Of a stretch of 36,848 nt of DNA, positions 1 through 8,922 are shown piece by piece. The stretch comes from an uncultured Luminiphilus sp. Its GTDB lineage: Bacteria; Pseudomonadota; Gammaproteobacteria; Pseudomonadales; Halieaceae. The notes below the pieces were generated by a model. The model worked only from the letters and a program-made list of their open reading frames with translations. It was not told the origin of the DNA and made no database searches. The stretch is from contig CALKHC010000061.1 of NCBI GenBank assembly GCA_938091425.1, positions 1 through 36,848 on the forward strand, given 5' to 3'. Both the position numbers and the translations under genes were made by a program. Numbering within the stretch: position 1 is the first letter of the stretch; each line of letters opens with the position of its first letter.

Positions 1-57
1 CGCGGCTGGTGGACGCCGCCTCGCACCATCGGTGCGGAGTTTGCGATCTCCTTCTAA
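1..57 (+). CDS. C-terminal end of a probable TonB-dependent outer-membrane receptor (partial)
   Basis: The frame starting at base 1 is open to a TAA at 55-57 and encodes 18 residues ending in PPRTIGAEFAISF. TonB-dependent receptors and other beta-barrels typically finish with a last strand of alternating residues and a terminal Phe, which the Bam machinery recognises. A PRTIG or PRTYG-like turn just before that strand is common in TonB-dependent receptors. A strong terminator lies 21 bases after the stop, which supports a real gene end. Only the last strand is visible, so the ligand cannot be inferred and another barrel protein is possible. Confidence 0.6.
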   Translation, partial: RGWWTPPRTIGAEFAISF

Positions 58-78
58 GGCGTTCACAAAAATCGAAAC

Positions 79-100
79 GGGGGCGCAAGCCCCCTTTTTT
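79..100 (+). terminator. Rho-independent terminator of the upstream receptor gene
   Basis: A perfect 6-bp GC stem (GGGGGC/GCCCCC) closed by a GCAA tetraloop is followed at once by six T residues. It lies 21 bases after the stop at 57 and points away from the receptor gene. Confidence 0.93.
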
Positions 101-132
101 GTGCTCGACGGGAGAGCACAGCCCCGTCAGGT

Positions 133-161
133 ATTCTGTTACGGTAGTGAGATTCTGTTAC
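133..161. repeat. Two 10-bp direct repeats upstream of the flavoprotein gene
   Basis: ATTCTGTTAC occurs exactly at 133-142 and again at 152-161, a 19-bp period. The pair lies between the terminator and the start codon at 235, about 75 bases before it. The spacing is close to two helical turns, so a tandem regulator site is possible. No convincing -35/-10 pair was found next to it. The function is inference. Confidence 0.4.
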
Positions 162-234
162 TGGCAGGCCGTCAATCTCACAATAGGCCCCGTTTGCAAA
201 CCCACTCAATGATTTTTAGCGAACTGAAACCGAT

Positions 235-2070
235 ATGAGCCGCATCACGCGCAGAGACTTTATCAACGGATCCGCCGCAGCGATTGCCGGCTCCCTATCG
301 GGCGCGCTCCCTCGCTTTTCGCAAGGCTCCGAGCTCTCGGCCTACCCACCTGCCCTCACAGGACTCAGAGGTAGCCAACCTGGTTCCAATACGGTGGCGC
401 ATCAGCGCGCATGGGCCGGCGGTCTGAAGGCTGATCAGGTTCGCCAAACTGATGAGCGGTTTGATCTAATCATCATCGGCGCGGGTTTAAGCGGCCTCGC
501 GGCGGCAGTCTTCTATCGTCAGCAGCATGGGCCTGACAAAAAGATTCTAATCCTTGATAACCATGACGACTTCGGCGGCCACGCCAGGCGCAATGAACAT
601 GTGATCGATGGCAAAACACTGATCACCTATGGCGGCTCGCAGACGCTCGTCGAGCCTCGTACGGCCGACCCCATCATTCGCCAGTTGTTTTCTGACATCG
701 GCGTAGATCTTTTACAATTTGATACGGCCTTTGATCAAGACTTCTATAGTCGCCATGGTCTCAGCGCCGCCACGTATTTTAATGCCAAGCACTTTGGGCG
801 CAATGCTGTGGTTCAGCACCCCTTCTGCAACTACTACAACTATATAGAAGGATTGCCGGGTGCGGCGCTGTCTGACGAGGAAGCCGTGGCCGCGGCGCCG
901 CTGAGTGCTGAAGGCAAGGCGCAACTGCTGCGGGTGTTAAAGGGTGGCCTGCACCTACTGGACATACCTGCGGAAGAACTAAAGGACCACCTCAACAGCC
1001 ATAACTACTTCGATTACCTCAAGCAAACGCTCGGAGTGGATGATCCAGGCGTACTGCGGATGGCACGCCACTCAGGCATTGATTGGTCCAACACGGGTAC
1101 AGAATTGATAAGCATTGCCGAGGCCCAAGAATGCGGCGCGCTTGGATTCGCCCCAGTGGCGGTCTATGACGAGGAGCATCCTTACATTCATCACTTCCCC
1201 GACGGTAATGCCGGTGTCGCGCGCACGCTCGTTAAGCACCTAATTCCCGAGGTTGCCGAGGGGAGCAGCGCCGAATCCCTCGTCAATGCGCGGTTTGATT
1301 ACCAGCGACTGGATGGTAGCGATCAGGCCACCCGCATTCGGCTCGAGAGCACTGCGGTGGATATTCATCATCGCGGCGGCGCGCACAGTGCTGAAGATGT
1401 GGTGGTTCGGTACGTGAAAGAAGGAGAAACCCTTGAGGTTTCTGCGACCCATGTGGTCATGGCCTGTTACAACATGATGATTCCTCACATCGTCACGGAT
1501 CTCCCCGCCCACCAGGCCAGTGCGCTACGACAACAAATGAAAAGCCCGCTCATCTACACCACCGTGGGTCTGCGGAACTGGCGCGCGTTCAAAGAGCAAG
1601 GAATTGGCCTGGCGATGTGCCCTGGAAACATGCATCAGACGCTCTTCATGGACTTTCCTGTAAGTCTTGGCGGCTATGAGTATACCCAGACACCTGATGA
1701 CCCCTGTGTGATTCAGATGATCAGTTGCCCCTACAGCGAAGAAGTGGGTAAACCGCGAGCAGAACAATACAAGGAGGCGCGCTATCGGATGTTGGGCAGG
1801 CAGTTCTCAGATTACGAGTCGGAGATCCGTGAGCACCTGAGCGGCATGCTTTCATCCAGGCACTTTAATTTTGATCGCGATGTCGCCAGTCTCACGGTCA
1901 ATCGTTGGGCGCACGGTTACACCGTTGCGGGCCCCGGCGACTCCGTAGCGATCGGGCGGCAACCCCATGGGCGGATCACCATTGCCAATTCTGATTCAGC
2001 GCCGGCGGCAGATGCCATTGAGGCGATGCGGATGGGTTATCGAGCGGTGAGGGAGATCGAACCAACCTAG
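235..2070 (+). CDS. Tat-exported FAD/NAD(P)-binding oxidoreductase, spermidine dehydrogenase-like
   Basis: This 611-residue protein begins with a twin-arginine signal (RRDF at residues 6-9, then an Ala/Gly-rich hydrophobic stretch), so it is probably exported folded to the periplasm. A Rossmann fingerprint IIGAGLSGLAAA lies at residues 79-90. It is followed by an acidic strand end ILILDNHDDFGGHARR, the usual dinucleotide-binding pattern of flavin amine oxidases. Length and layout resemble the periplasmic spermidine dehydrogenase SpdH of Pseudomonas, which oxidises spermidine and passes electrons to a respiratory acceptor. Substrate specificity cannot be read from the sequence, so another amine or carotenoid-type desaturase is possible. 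It is monocistronic: terminator upstream, convergent pump operon downstream. The ATG has no strong ribosome binding site. Confidence 0.75.
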   Translation: MSRITRRDFINGSAAAIAGSLSGALPRFSQGSELSAYPPALTGLRGSQPGSNTVAHQRAWAGGLKADQVRQTDERFDLIIIGAGLSGLAAAVFYRQQHGPDKKILILDNHDDFGGHARRNEHVIDGKTLITYGGSQTLVEPRTADPIIRQLFSDIGVDLLQFDTAFDQDFYSRHGLSAATYFNAKHFGRNAVVQHPFCNYYNYIEGLPGAALSDEEAVAAAPLSAEGKAQLLRVLKGGLHLLDIPAEELKDHLNSHNYFDYLKQTLGVDDPGVLRMARHSGIDWSNTGTELISIAEAQECGALGFAPVAVYDEEHPYIHHFPDGNAGVARTLVKHLIPEVAEGSSAESLVNARFDYQRLDGSDQATRIRLESTAVDIHHRGGAHSAEDVVVRYVKEGETLEVSATHVVMACYNMMIPHIVTDLPAHQASALRQQMKSPLIYTTVGLRNWRAFKEQGIGLAMCPGNMHQTLFMDFPVSLGGYEYTQTPDDPCVIQMISCPYSEEVGKPRAEQYKEARYRMLGRQFSDYESEIREHLSGMLSSRHFNFDRDVASLTVNRWAHGYTVAGPGDSVAIGRQPHGRITIANSDSAPAADAIEAMRMGYRAVREIEPT

Positions 2071-2112
2071 AGCGCCACACCGCGCTACCTTGCCGATTGG
2101 CAGGAACTACAA

Positions 2113-2132
2113 GAGCATGAGACCCGATGCTC
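2113..2132. other. Short hairpin between convergent genes
   Basis: GAGCAT and ATGCTC form a 6-bp stem around an 8-base loop in the 90-base gap between the flavoprotein gene and the RND pump gene. There is no T-tract on either strand, so termination is only a weak possibility. Confidence 0.2.
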
Positions 2133-2160
2133 CCACGAAGTTGTCACCCGGCAAGCGGTG

Positions 2161-5100
2161 CTAACCCGCTGGAAGTGGAGCACGATTTCGAACAGCCCCT
2201 CTATGCCAGATATCACGAATGTATGACGGTAAGGCAAGCAGGGCTGGCGTGGCCACGAGCGTCAAAATCGCGGCAAAGGACAGACCAAATACGATGGCCT
2301 GCGATAGAGGTCCCCAGAACACAGCCATCTGCCCCCCAGAATTGATATTGCGATTGATCAGGTCCACCGACATGCCCAGCGCCAAGGGCAGCAATCCAAA
2401 AACAGTTGTCGTCGTTGTGAGCATGACCGGTCGCAGACGCTGGGCCGTAGCGCGGACGATAATGCTGTTGATCGGCAACTCTGGGTGGCGCGCCCGGACA
2501 TAATTAAAGGTATCGATGAGTACGATATTGTTATTCACAACGATACCGGCGAGCGAGACGATACCAATACCCGTCAGAAGGGCACTGAAAGGACTTTCCG
2601 TTAACAGCAGACCAACCAGTACACCAGCGGTCGACATGATGACGGCCAATAAAATCAGCGTACTTTGATAGAAACTGTTGAATTGAGTGACCAACAGCAC
2701 AAACATGAGCAACAGAGAGAGTAGGAACGCGACGGAAACGAAAGCGATACTCTCTTCTTGCTCTTCATTGGCACCCCTGAATTGAATATCAACGCGCGAA
2801 TCAAAGTCATGCGTGTTAAGCCATTTCTTTAGGTCAGCGACGACATTATCGGGGATCACGCCCTCCACCACTTGCGCCCTAATACGCTCCGTGGGCCAGC
2901 CATTGATTCTGCGCAGCGTATCCACACCCGGAGACGGTTTTATTGATACAAAATTAGTCAGTGGAACGAGGCCTTTAGCCGTACTCACTCTGATCGACTC
3001 CATCGCTTTGATGCCACGATATTCGCGCGGATATCGAGCACGAATATCCACTGCATCATCAGCTCCAGACGGCCTGTACTCAGCCACTTTCACACCACTG
3101 GTGACAAGTTGTAAGGCAATGCCTGAGGTTGTGACATCTGCGCCATATAGTGCCGCTTGCGCGCGATCGACCTCCATCCGCCATTCAATCGATGGTAACG
3201 GCCGCGTATCGTCAATATCAACGAGCTCAGGTAACGTCTCCAGATAGCCTCTTATTTCAGCCATCACGGGCTGCAATAATTCCCGGTATCGTGATCGCAG
3301 CTCAATTTGGATCGGTTTGCCAACACTAGGGCCTTGCTCTACCGGCTGCACCTCGACACGCAAGCCAGGCATATCTGAAGTTCTCTCACGAATTTGTCGA
3401 ATAATGTCGAAGCCAGAATCGCTACGATCAGACTCCGGCGTGAGCTCAACAAACATCACGCCTATCCTGTCCGCAATAGCGTCGGGGCCACCTCCAGAAG
3501 CGCCGGGCAGAAGCGTTTGAGTGTTCACAGATCGAATATTGGGAACACTGAAGACGCGTCGCTCGACGTCGCTCACCAACTTATCGACCTCTCCGGCCGA
3601 AAAATTTCCGCGCCCGCTCACAGAGACGGTAAGAAATTGCGGGTCAGTCTCATTGAAAAAAATGGTGCCCTTTCCATATTGGCCGTAAGCCCAAAAAATA
3701 CTGACCAACAACAGCGCGATAGCGCCCAGAGTCGCCGCAGGCCGCGCGCAAACCTGACTCATTGCGCGCGCATAAGCGCCTGTAAAACCACTGAGACGAG
3801 TGGGGTCCCCATGCTCCAATTCCTCGAGTCGTGCCGCAGGCGCAGTCGCATGAACGGTAGGCTTACCAAATATGGTGCCCAGAACGGGGCCGAAAAAGAG
3901 CGCGTACAACAACGATCCACACAAGACCGTGAATACGGTAACGGGTAAGTAGCTCATGAATTGACCAGGAATCCCTGGCCAAAACATCAGTGGCAGAAAC
4001 GCAGCGAGCGTCGTCGCTGTGGAGGCTGTCACCGGCCAAAACATTCGCTTTACGGCCTCTGAGTAAGCTAGCGTATGATCCGCGCCCTCGCTCATCCTGC
4101 GATCTGCGTACTCAGTGACCACAATCGCACCGTCTATCAGCATGCCCAAACCGAGCAACATGCCGAACATGACCATGAAATTGAAGGTGTAACCCAGCAA
4201 ATAAATGACGACTACTGAGAACAATAGGGACACCGGGATACCCAACCCGACAATCAATCCACTTCGAAAGCCCATTGCGGCCACCACTATCACCATAACC
4301 AGCGCCAAGGCCGTCATGATGTTGCCCTGAAGTTCAGTGACCTGCACCTCGGCAAATTCAGATGTAATCAGTGAAGGCTGCACTCGAATACTGGCTGGGA
4401 GCTGCTGGCTCATCTCCTCGACGACTGCTAGCACAGCATCTGATGTTTTTATGACATTCGCATCAGGTCGCTTCTTCACCTCAATATACATTGCCCTCTG
4501 ACCGTTAAACCGCGCGTAGCTCGTGCGATCTTTAAAGCCTCGACGTATCTCAGCGACATCCGCCAAGGTCACCACAGTGTCGCCATTTACCTGCACAGGC
4601 AGATTCATAACATCTGTAGCGGTCTCAACTACTGAGGGAACTTTCACCGCAAACCGACCACCCCCTGTCTCTAGGCTGCCCGCGGGAATCAGCCTATTGT
4701 TTCGTTGAAGGGTGTCGGCCAGTGCTTCGCTTGAAATCCTGTTGGCCTCAAGGGCTTGGGGGTCAATGAGAACCTCTAAAACTTCTTCTCGGGTGCCCCG
4801 CATATCTGCGCTAAGGACGGACGGCACCGTCTCAATGGCGTCCCGTAGCAAGAGGGTTGCGTCATACATTTGTCTCTCACTGGCGCCCTCGGACAATAGG
4901 TTGATCTGCAGCAATGGAAAATCGTCAACATTCAGTTCCTCGACAAGGGGCTCTTCTGCCGTTGTCGGTATTTCGGACTTAGCGCGATCAACAGCCTCTC
5001 TCGTATCGAGCAAAGCCACGTTCAAATCAACTTCAGGTTCGAACTCAACACCCAGCGATACAAAACCCTCAGACGCTACCGCTGAAATTTCCTTAATCCC

Positions 5101-5328
5101 TTCCACTTTGCGCAATTCGACCTCAACGGGTTGTATCAGCAGGCGCTCACCATCTTCAGGAGAAATACCCTCGTGCGCGATACCAATCAAAAAGTACGGC
5201 AACACAATGTAGGGTTCATTGGCGATAGGTAATGCCGCGCGAGCCAGAAGTCCGCACAGAACCACCATCGACATCATCATCAGAGTGGAACGTGATCGGC
5301 TGATCGCCGCATCGATGAATCCCATCAT
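2161..5328 (-). CDS. RND efflux transporter, inner-membrane permease subunit
   Basis: This 1055-residue protein has the RND layout: an N-terminal membrane helix (residues about 15-33), a large periplasmic porter half, helices 2-6 around residues 335-480, a second periplasmic half, and a C-terminal helix bundle from about 860. It would pump substrates by proton antiport with a periplasmic adaptor and an outer-membrane channel. The adaptor gene lies directly upstream and its TAA stop shares one base with this ATG (TAATG), so translation is probably coupled. In helix 4 the usual paired aspartates read IDGAIVVTEY, with only one Asp. In helix 10 the position of the AcrB lysine lies in VVNNNIVLID, with Asn instead. 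No outer-membrane channel gene is nearby. Substrate unknown. Confidence 0.9.
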   Translation of the reverse strand: MMGFIDAAISRSRSTLMMMSMVVLCGLLARAALPIANEPYIVLPYFLIGIAHEGISPEDGERLLIQPVEVELRKVEGIKEISAVASEGFVSLGVEFEPEVDLNVALLDTREAVDRAKSEIPTTAEEPLVEELNVDDFPLLQINLLSEGASERQMYDATLLLRDAIETVPSVLSADMRGTREEVLEVLIDPQALEANRISSEALADTLQRNNRLIPAGSLETGGGRFAVKVPSVVETATDVMNLPVQVNGDTVVTLADVAEIRRGFKDRTSYARFNGQRAMYIEVKKRPDANVIKTSDAVLAVVEEMSQQLPASIRVQPSLITSEFAEVQVTELQGNIMTALALVMVIVVAAMGFRSGLIVGLGIPVSLLFSVVVIYLLGYTFNFMVMFGMLLGLGMLIDGAIVVTEYADRRMSEGADHTLAYSEAVKRMFWPVTASTATTLAAFLPLMFWPGIPGQFMSYLPVTVFTVLCGSLLYALFFGPVLGTIFGKPTVHATAPAARLEELEHGDPTRLSGFTGAYARAMSQVCARPAATLGAIALLLVSIFWAYGQYGKGTIFFNETDPQFLTVSVSGRGNFSAGEVDKLVSDVERRVFSVPNIRSVNTQTLLPGASGGGPDAIADRIGVMFVELTPESDRSDSGFDIIRQIRERTSDMPGLRVEVQPVEQGPSVGKPIQIELRSRYRELLQPVMAEIRGYLETLPELVDIDDTRPLPSIEWRMEVDRAQAALYGADVTTSGIALQLVTSGVKVAEYRPSGADDAVDIRARYPREYRGIKAMESIRVSTAKGLVPLTNFVSIKPSPGVDTLRRINGWPTERIRAQVVEGVIPDNVVADLKKWLNTHDFDSRVDIQFRGANEEQEESIAFVSVAFLLSLLLMFVLLVTQFNSFYQSTLILLAVIMSTAGVLVGLLLTESPFSALLTGIGIVSLAGIVVNNNIVLIDTFNYVRARHPELPINSIIVRATAQRLRPVMLTTTTTVFGLLPLALGMSVDLINRNINSGGQMAVFWGPLSQAIVFGLSFAAILTLVATPALLALPSYIRDIWHRGAVRNRAPLPAG

Positions 5329-6422
5329 TATTTTGGCGCCCCGGTTTCTTCGGCCGCGGCCCTTCGGGCATCTACAATTTGACCTTCCGCCACGAATTCA
5401 TGACCAACCGTGATCAGGCGAGTGCGCTCAGGTAGCCCTATCACCCACGTTCCATCTGATGAATCTTCAAGGATCGCGACAGGATGGAACTCAACTCGAT
5501 TTTCTCGGTTGATTGTTCTCAGCCCCAGTGCGCCGGCATCATTGAGTGTGAACAGTGAGGGCGACACGCGATGAGCCTTTACAGTTTCCCCGAGCAGATC
5601 TACGACGGCTGTGAGCCCCGCTCGAATCTGATAGTCCGGATTAGGGACGGTTATTTCAGCCAGATAAGTGCGGGTAAGGTCGTCGGATTGACTGCCAACG
5701 AATGTGATCGTGCCCTCAAGATAATGACCGGTGCTCGTTCTAGCGCTCGCAGCCTCGCCCAAACGAAGCGCACCGACATCCCGTTCGGAGATGAATACCT
5801 CAACCAGGATTGGGTCGAGATTGATTAATGTCGCACAAACATCTCCAACGCGAGCGAGGTCGCCCACTACCAAGGGCTGGGTCTCAATCACCCCTGAAAA
5901 CGGCGCGGTCACCGTCGTACGACTCAAATCGAGCTCCCGCCGCAGCAAATTAGCCTTCGCCGATTCAAGTCGAGCGGCGGATTGCGCCACCTGTGCTTCT
6001 GCAAGCAGGTTTTCACCCTGCAGAGCCAACGCTCCGTCATGCTCAATTTCTGCCTGAGTCAGGGTTGCCATAGCCTCCGTGACCAAGGCTGCTCTGTCGT
6101 CGATAGCGATCTCACAGAGCACTTGCCCTTCCGACACTCGCGCGCCCCTCTCTACCGGTCGCGACACCACGATGCCCGAGATTTCAGTGCTGACACTCGC
6201 TGTCTGTTTACTGACCGTCTTACCTCGAAGCACGCGTCTCCTTGTTCTGGATTCGGCGCGTATTTCTTCTATTACGACGGAAGGCAAACTCGAATCTGAC
6301 ATCGAAGCCATCGCATCCAGTAAGTTTGGCACTGGGGCTTTAGGCTCAGAGAACAATCCCGACGCGAGCCATAGCAGAACCAAGGCTGCAAAGATTGAAG
6401 CGACTTTCAGGTTATTTCTCAT
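5328..6422 (-). CDS. RND periplasmic adaptor (membrane fusion protein)
   Basis: This 364-residue protein has an N-terminal hydrophobic anchor (residues about 7-24) without a lipobox Cys. A lipoyl-like half (VSTEISGIVVSRPVERGARVSEGQ) is followed by a helical hairpin rich in Ala, Glu and Gln around residues 110-165. The second lipoyl half carries TVTAPFSGVIETQPLVVGD, then a beta-barrel domain (VEVFISERDVGALRLGE). This is the domain order of HlyD/AcrA-type adaptors, which link the inner-membrane pump to an outer-membrane channel. It is the first gene of a two-gene operon with the RND permease, joined by a one-base stop/start overlap. The ATG at 6422 was chosen because it directly precedes the membrane anchor. 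Confidence 0.9.
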   Translation of the reverse strand: MRNNLKVASIFAALVLLWLASGLFSEPKAPVPNLLDAMASMSDSSLPSVVIEEIRAESRTRRRVLRGKTVSKQTASVSTEISGIVVSRPVERGARVSEGQVLCEIAIDDRAALVTEAMATLTQAEIEHDGALALQGENLLAEAQVAQSAARLESAKANLLRRELDLSRTTVTAPFSGVIETQPLVVGDLARVGDVCATLINLDPILVEVFISERDVGALRLGEAASARTSTGHYLEGTITFVGSQSDDLTRTYLAEITVPNPDYQIRAGLTAVVDLLGETVKAHRVSPSLFTLNDAGALGLRTINRENRVEFHPVAILEDSSDGTWVIGLPERTRLITVGHEFVAEGQIVDARRAAAEETGAPK

Positions 6423-6748
6423 AATCCTCGATCTTCTTGATGTCTGTCGCCATCAATAAACAAACCCAAAGGGGCTTTCGCCGTCTGACTTAGCATAACG
6501 ATAAGGGTCAACAGCACATCGACTCGTTCAATGCTGGCTTTGAAGGCGCGATTCTACTCCTGGCGCGGCGCCATGACACCTGAGGATGGGTATTCGCCGT
6601 GGCTTATCCATGATGTCTGGTACCTTCGCACCACTGAAAAGGATCATCAAAAAAGTCTTTTCGAGTCGCCAATACTCCTATCATTAATAGGAAAGACCAG
6701 TTGCCAGCCAAAATTCCTGAGGCGCTCTGCGCCAACAGCCCAAAGCTG
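6423..6748. other. Intergenic region, no gene seen
   Basis: These 326 bases separate the secreted cupredoxin-like gene from the pump operon, both on the minus strand. Open frames here have no recognisable protein features. On the minus strand I see a GGCGCAGAGCGCC hairpin (6721-6733) shortly after the upstream stop, without a T-tract. Nearer the adaptor are a TTGACC (6506-6511) and a TATGCT (6493-6498), but they are too close together to be one promoter. The pump promoter is probably in this stretch but I cannot place it. Confidence 0.5.
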
Positions 6749-7261
6749 TCAGCGGACGAGAATCTCGCCAAAGACGTAATTGCCCTTTTCCTGCACTCCT
6801 GACTCACCGATCGGTCTACCGACGGCGAGCGGCACGTTACCAACATAGAGTGGATAGACACCGGGCTTGATCGGCACGAAGCTCACGTGGGCTGATCCGA
6901 TCTCGTCACATTCAATGGCGTTGAAACTGAGGCCTTGTAGATGCACTTCGATGTCACCCACCGTGACCAAGCGCAAATGAGCGTTGTTTAAAAACTCAGT
7001 CATTTCGATTCGCCAGCCCGTAAGGTCATCCCGCACGTCAGGACAATCAAGCGTGAGGCGGTAGTACTGGCCAGAGTTCAGGATGAGCCCCTCAGGCTGT
7101 AATTTCGGACTCCCGTTATCTGCAGTGGTGATCGTAAGCCCAATGCGCTCTGGGGGGTATTGAGCCAAATTTCCCAGAGACTCGGCTGCCACGCAGTACG
7201 GAAAAGCGTGGGAGAAAAAAACCGCAAGGCATACGGCGAGTAAATTTTTTTTGGCGCTCAT
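6749..7261 (-). CDS. Secreted cupredoxin-like protein of unknown function
   Basis: This 170-residue protein starts with a Lys-Lys n-region, a hydrophobic core and a VAA cleavage-like site near residue 26, so it should be exported. The mature part is beta-rich. A stretch LQPEGLILNSGQYYRLTLDC resembles the early strands of small copper proteins, and IKPGVYPLYVGN resembles the strand that usually carries the Cys ligand. The expected His and Cys...His...Met ligands of a type 1 copper site are not visible. Either the fold has lost its metal or the resemblance is only structural. Two Cys remain in the mature part (in LTLDC and NAIEC) and could form a disulfide. It lies divergent from the carotenoid oxygenase. 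I do not recognise the family firmly. Confidence 0.5.
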   Translation of the reverse strand: MSAKKNLLAVCLAVFFSHAFPYCVAAESLGNLAQYPPERIGLTITTADNGSPKLQPEGLILNSGQYYRLTLDCPDVRDDLTGWRIEMTEFLNNAHLRLVTVGDIEVHLQGLSFNAIECDEIGSAHVSFVPIKPGVYPLYVGNVPLAVGRPIGESGVQEKGNYVFGEILVR

Positions 7262-7445
7262 TTTTACGCTCGACTCATGTCAGTTAAGACTTCAACCCAG
7301 ACCATATCGCGGTTCCGCAAATTATGGCCAGCGGGACACGCGGCAATGCACGAGAATACCGAGGCAGTTGCCATTTGAAGATATACTGAACCCACGCTGA
7401 ACCATTGCGACTTCGACCCGCAATCCAAAATAAGGAAAATCGTGC

Positions 7446-8861
7446 ATGACACTCATCACTGCAGGCGCGCCCTCATCTAATTTTTTCCTCGACGGTAACT
7501 TCAGTCCGGTACATGAGGAGCGCGATGCCGAGGATATGGAGGTAATCGGCGCAATACCCACCGACCTGCAGGGCCACTTTCTTCGAGTGGGTCCGAATCC
7601 CGTGTATGTATTCAGTGAAGAGACGTATCACACCTTTGACGGTGACGGCATGATTCACGCCATCGAGTTCCGCGATGGCAAAGCGCGCTACCGAAATCGA
7701 TTCATCGAGAACGAGGGCTTCAAACTCGAGCAAGAGCATGGTGACTGGGTTTATAAAGGCATGAAATCCCTCATGGATCCCGCGCCTTCAAGGATTCCTC
7801 AGGGTGCTCCGAGTTCAAAGAACCTTGCGAATACAGCCTTCGCGTACCACAGCAATACGCTGTACGCGCTGCATGAACCCTCTCAGCCGACAGTGATCAG
7901 CCTACCCGATCTGGAAACCGTAGGTCCGACTGATTTCGACGGCAAGCTGACCCACCCCTTCACTGCCCACCCCAAAATCGATAAAAAAAGTGGGGAAATG
8001 GTTGCTTACGGCTACTCCTTTCAAGTGCCCTTCGTGAGCTACTCGGTGATTGATCAACAAGGCGATCTGGTGCACACCACCCCCATCACAATCCCACGAT
8101 CCATCTTCATGCATGATTTCGCCGCGACAGAAAAATACACCCTGTTTCTCGATTTCCCGATCACACTCGATGTGGGTCGCGCGATCGCGGGTGGGCCGGC
8201 TGTCGATTTCGAACCGCAATACGGGTCTCGCATCGGTGTGATGCCGCGCTTTGGCTCCGATGAGGATGTGCGGTGGTTCGATGTGGAGACGGGCGTTGTT
8301 ATTCATACCGCCAATGCCTGGGATGAAGGTGATGAGGTGGTGCTGCAAGCCTCCAGATCCAACACGGCTGATATCGCCGGCGCCGGCACATCGGAAGGCA
8401 ATAACCTTCAGGAGAATCAGGGTCGGCTGCACGAGTGGCGCATTAACCTCGAAACCGGCGCCGTCAGTGAACGTACGCTGAGTGACACACCCTGTGATTT
8501 CACACGGGTTAACGATGACTATGCCTGCCATAAAACTCGGTACGTCTACGCCGGCATCTTCAATACCGAGCGCGCTTTCACGTTCGACGGCGTCATGAAG
8601 TACGACAATGAGTCGGGTGTCACCAGCGAGTATCTGTACGGCCCCCACCGCCATGGCGGCGAGGCGGTCTTTGCGCCCAAGGCCGGCAGTGTCTCAGAGG
8701 ACGACGGTTATCTGGTGTGTTTTGTCCATGACGAGACTGAAAACCAGAGCGAATGCCAGGTTATCGATGCACAGGACATCACCGCAGGGCCCGTCGCCAC
8801 CATTATCATGCCGTTTAGAGTTCCTTACGGCTTTCATGCTGGTTGGGTAAGTGCTCAGTAA
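7446..8861 (+). CDS. Carotenoid cleavage oxygenase family protein
   Basis: This 471-residue protein has the N-terminal LQGHFLRVGPNP motif at 41-52 and the HTFDGDGMIHAIEF motif at 62-75 typical of retinal pigment epithelial membrane protein/carotenoid oxygenases. The four iron-binding histidines can be placed: H175 in TAHPKID, H223 in FMHDFA, H287 in HTANAWDEGDE and H464 in YGFHAGWV. The family forms a seven-bladed propeller with non-haem iron and cleaves a double bond of carotenoids, apocarotenoids or stilbenes. There is no signal peptide, so it is cytosolic. The start is supported by AAGGA at 7432-7436, nine bases before ATG. A TATACT at 7382-7387 could be its -10 but has no good -35 partner. 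No carotenoid synthesis genes are nearby, so the substrate is open. Confidence 0.9.
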   Translation: MTLITAGAPSSNFFLDGNFSPVHEERDAEDMEVIGAIPTDLQGHFLRVGPNPVYVFSEETYHTFDGDGMIHAIEFRDGKARYRNRFIENEGFKLEQEHGDWVYKGMKSLMDPAPSRIPQGAPSSKNLANTAFAYHSNTLYALHEPSQPTVISLPDLETVGPTDFDGKLTHPFTAHPKIDKKSGEMVAYGYSFQVPFVSYSVIDQQGDLVHTTPITIPRSIFMHDFAATEKYTLFLDFPITLDVGRAIAGGPAVDFEPQYGSRIGVMPRFGSDEDVRWFDVETGVVIHTANAWDEGDEVVLQASRSNTADIAGAGTSEGNNLQENQGRLHEWRINLETGAVSERTLSDTPCDFTRVNDDYACHKTRYVYAGIFNTERAFTFDGVMKYDNESGVTSEYLYGPHRHGGEAVFAPKAGSVSEDDGYLVCFVHDETENQSECQVIDAQDITAGPVATIIMPFRVPYGFHAGWVSAQ

Positions 8862-8867
8862 GCACTT
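8849..8867. other. Hairpin spanning the stop codon of the carotenoid oxygenase
   Basis: AAGTGCT and AGCACTT form a perfect 7-bp stem around a 5-base loop that contains most of the TAA stop at 8859-8861. No T-tract follows. It could protect the mRNA 3' end, but that is inference. Confidence 0.3.
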
Positions 8868-8898
8868 GCTCGATATGACCCGGTGACGTGACGCGCCC

Positions 8899-8922
8899 TG
8901 AGTCAGCCTAAAAGCAGACTCA
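8899..8922 (+). terminator. Weak candidate terminator between convergent genes
   Basis: TGAGTC and GACTCA form a 6-bp stem with a 12-base loop, followed on the plus strand by only three T residues. It overlaps the stop codon of the convergent GNAT-like gene. Confidence 0.25.

Noticed and set aside
6531-6861. Small open frames on both strands in the gap before the pump operon
   Set aside because: They lack ribosome binding sites and recognisable protein features and partly overlap the secreted protein gene in other frames.
7446-8861. Retinal-forming Blh/Brp oxygenase linked to a rhodopsin
   Set aside because: The protein is of the soluble propeller type with four His, not the membrane Blh type, and no rhodopsin gene is present.
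8849-8867. The 7-bp hairpin at the carotenoid oxygenase stop codon as a terminator
   Set aside because: No T-tract follows on either strand; kept only as a structure of unknown role.
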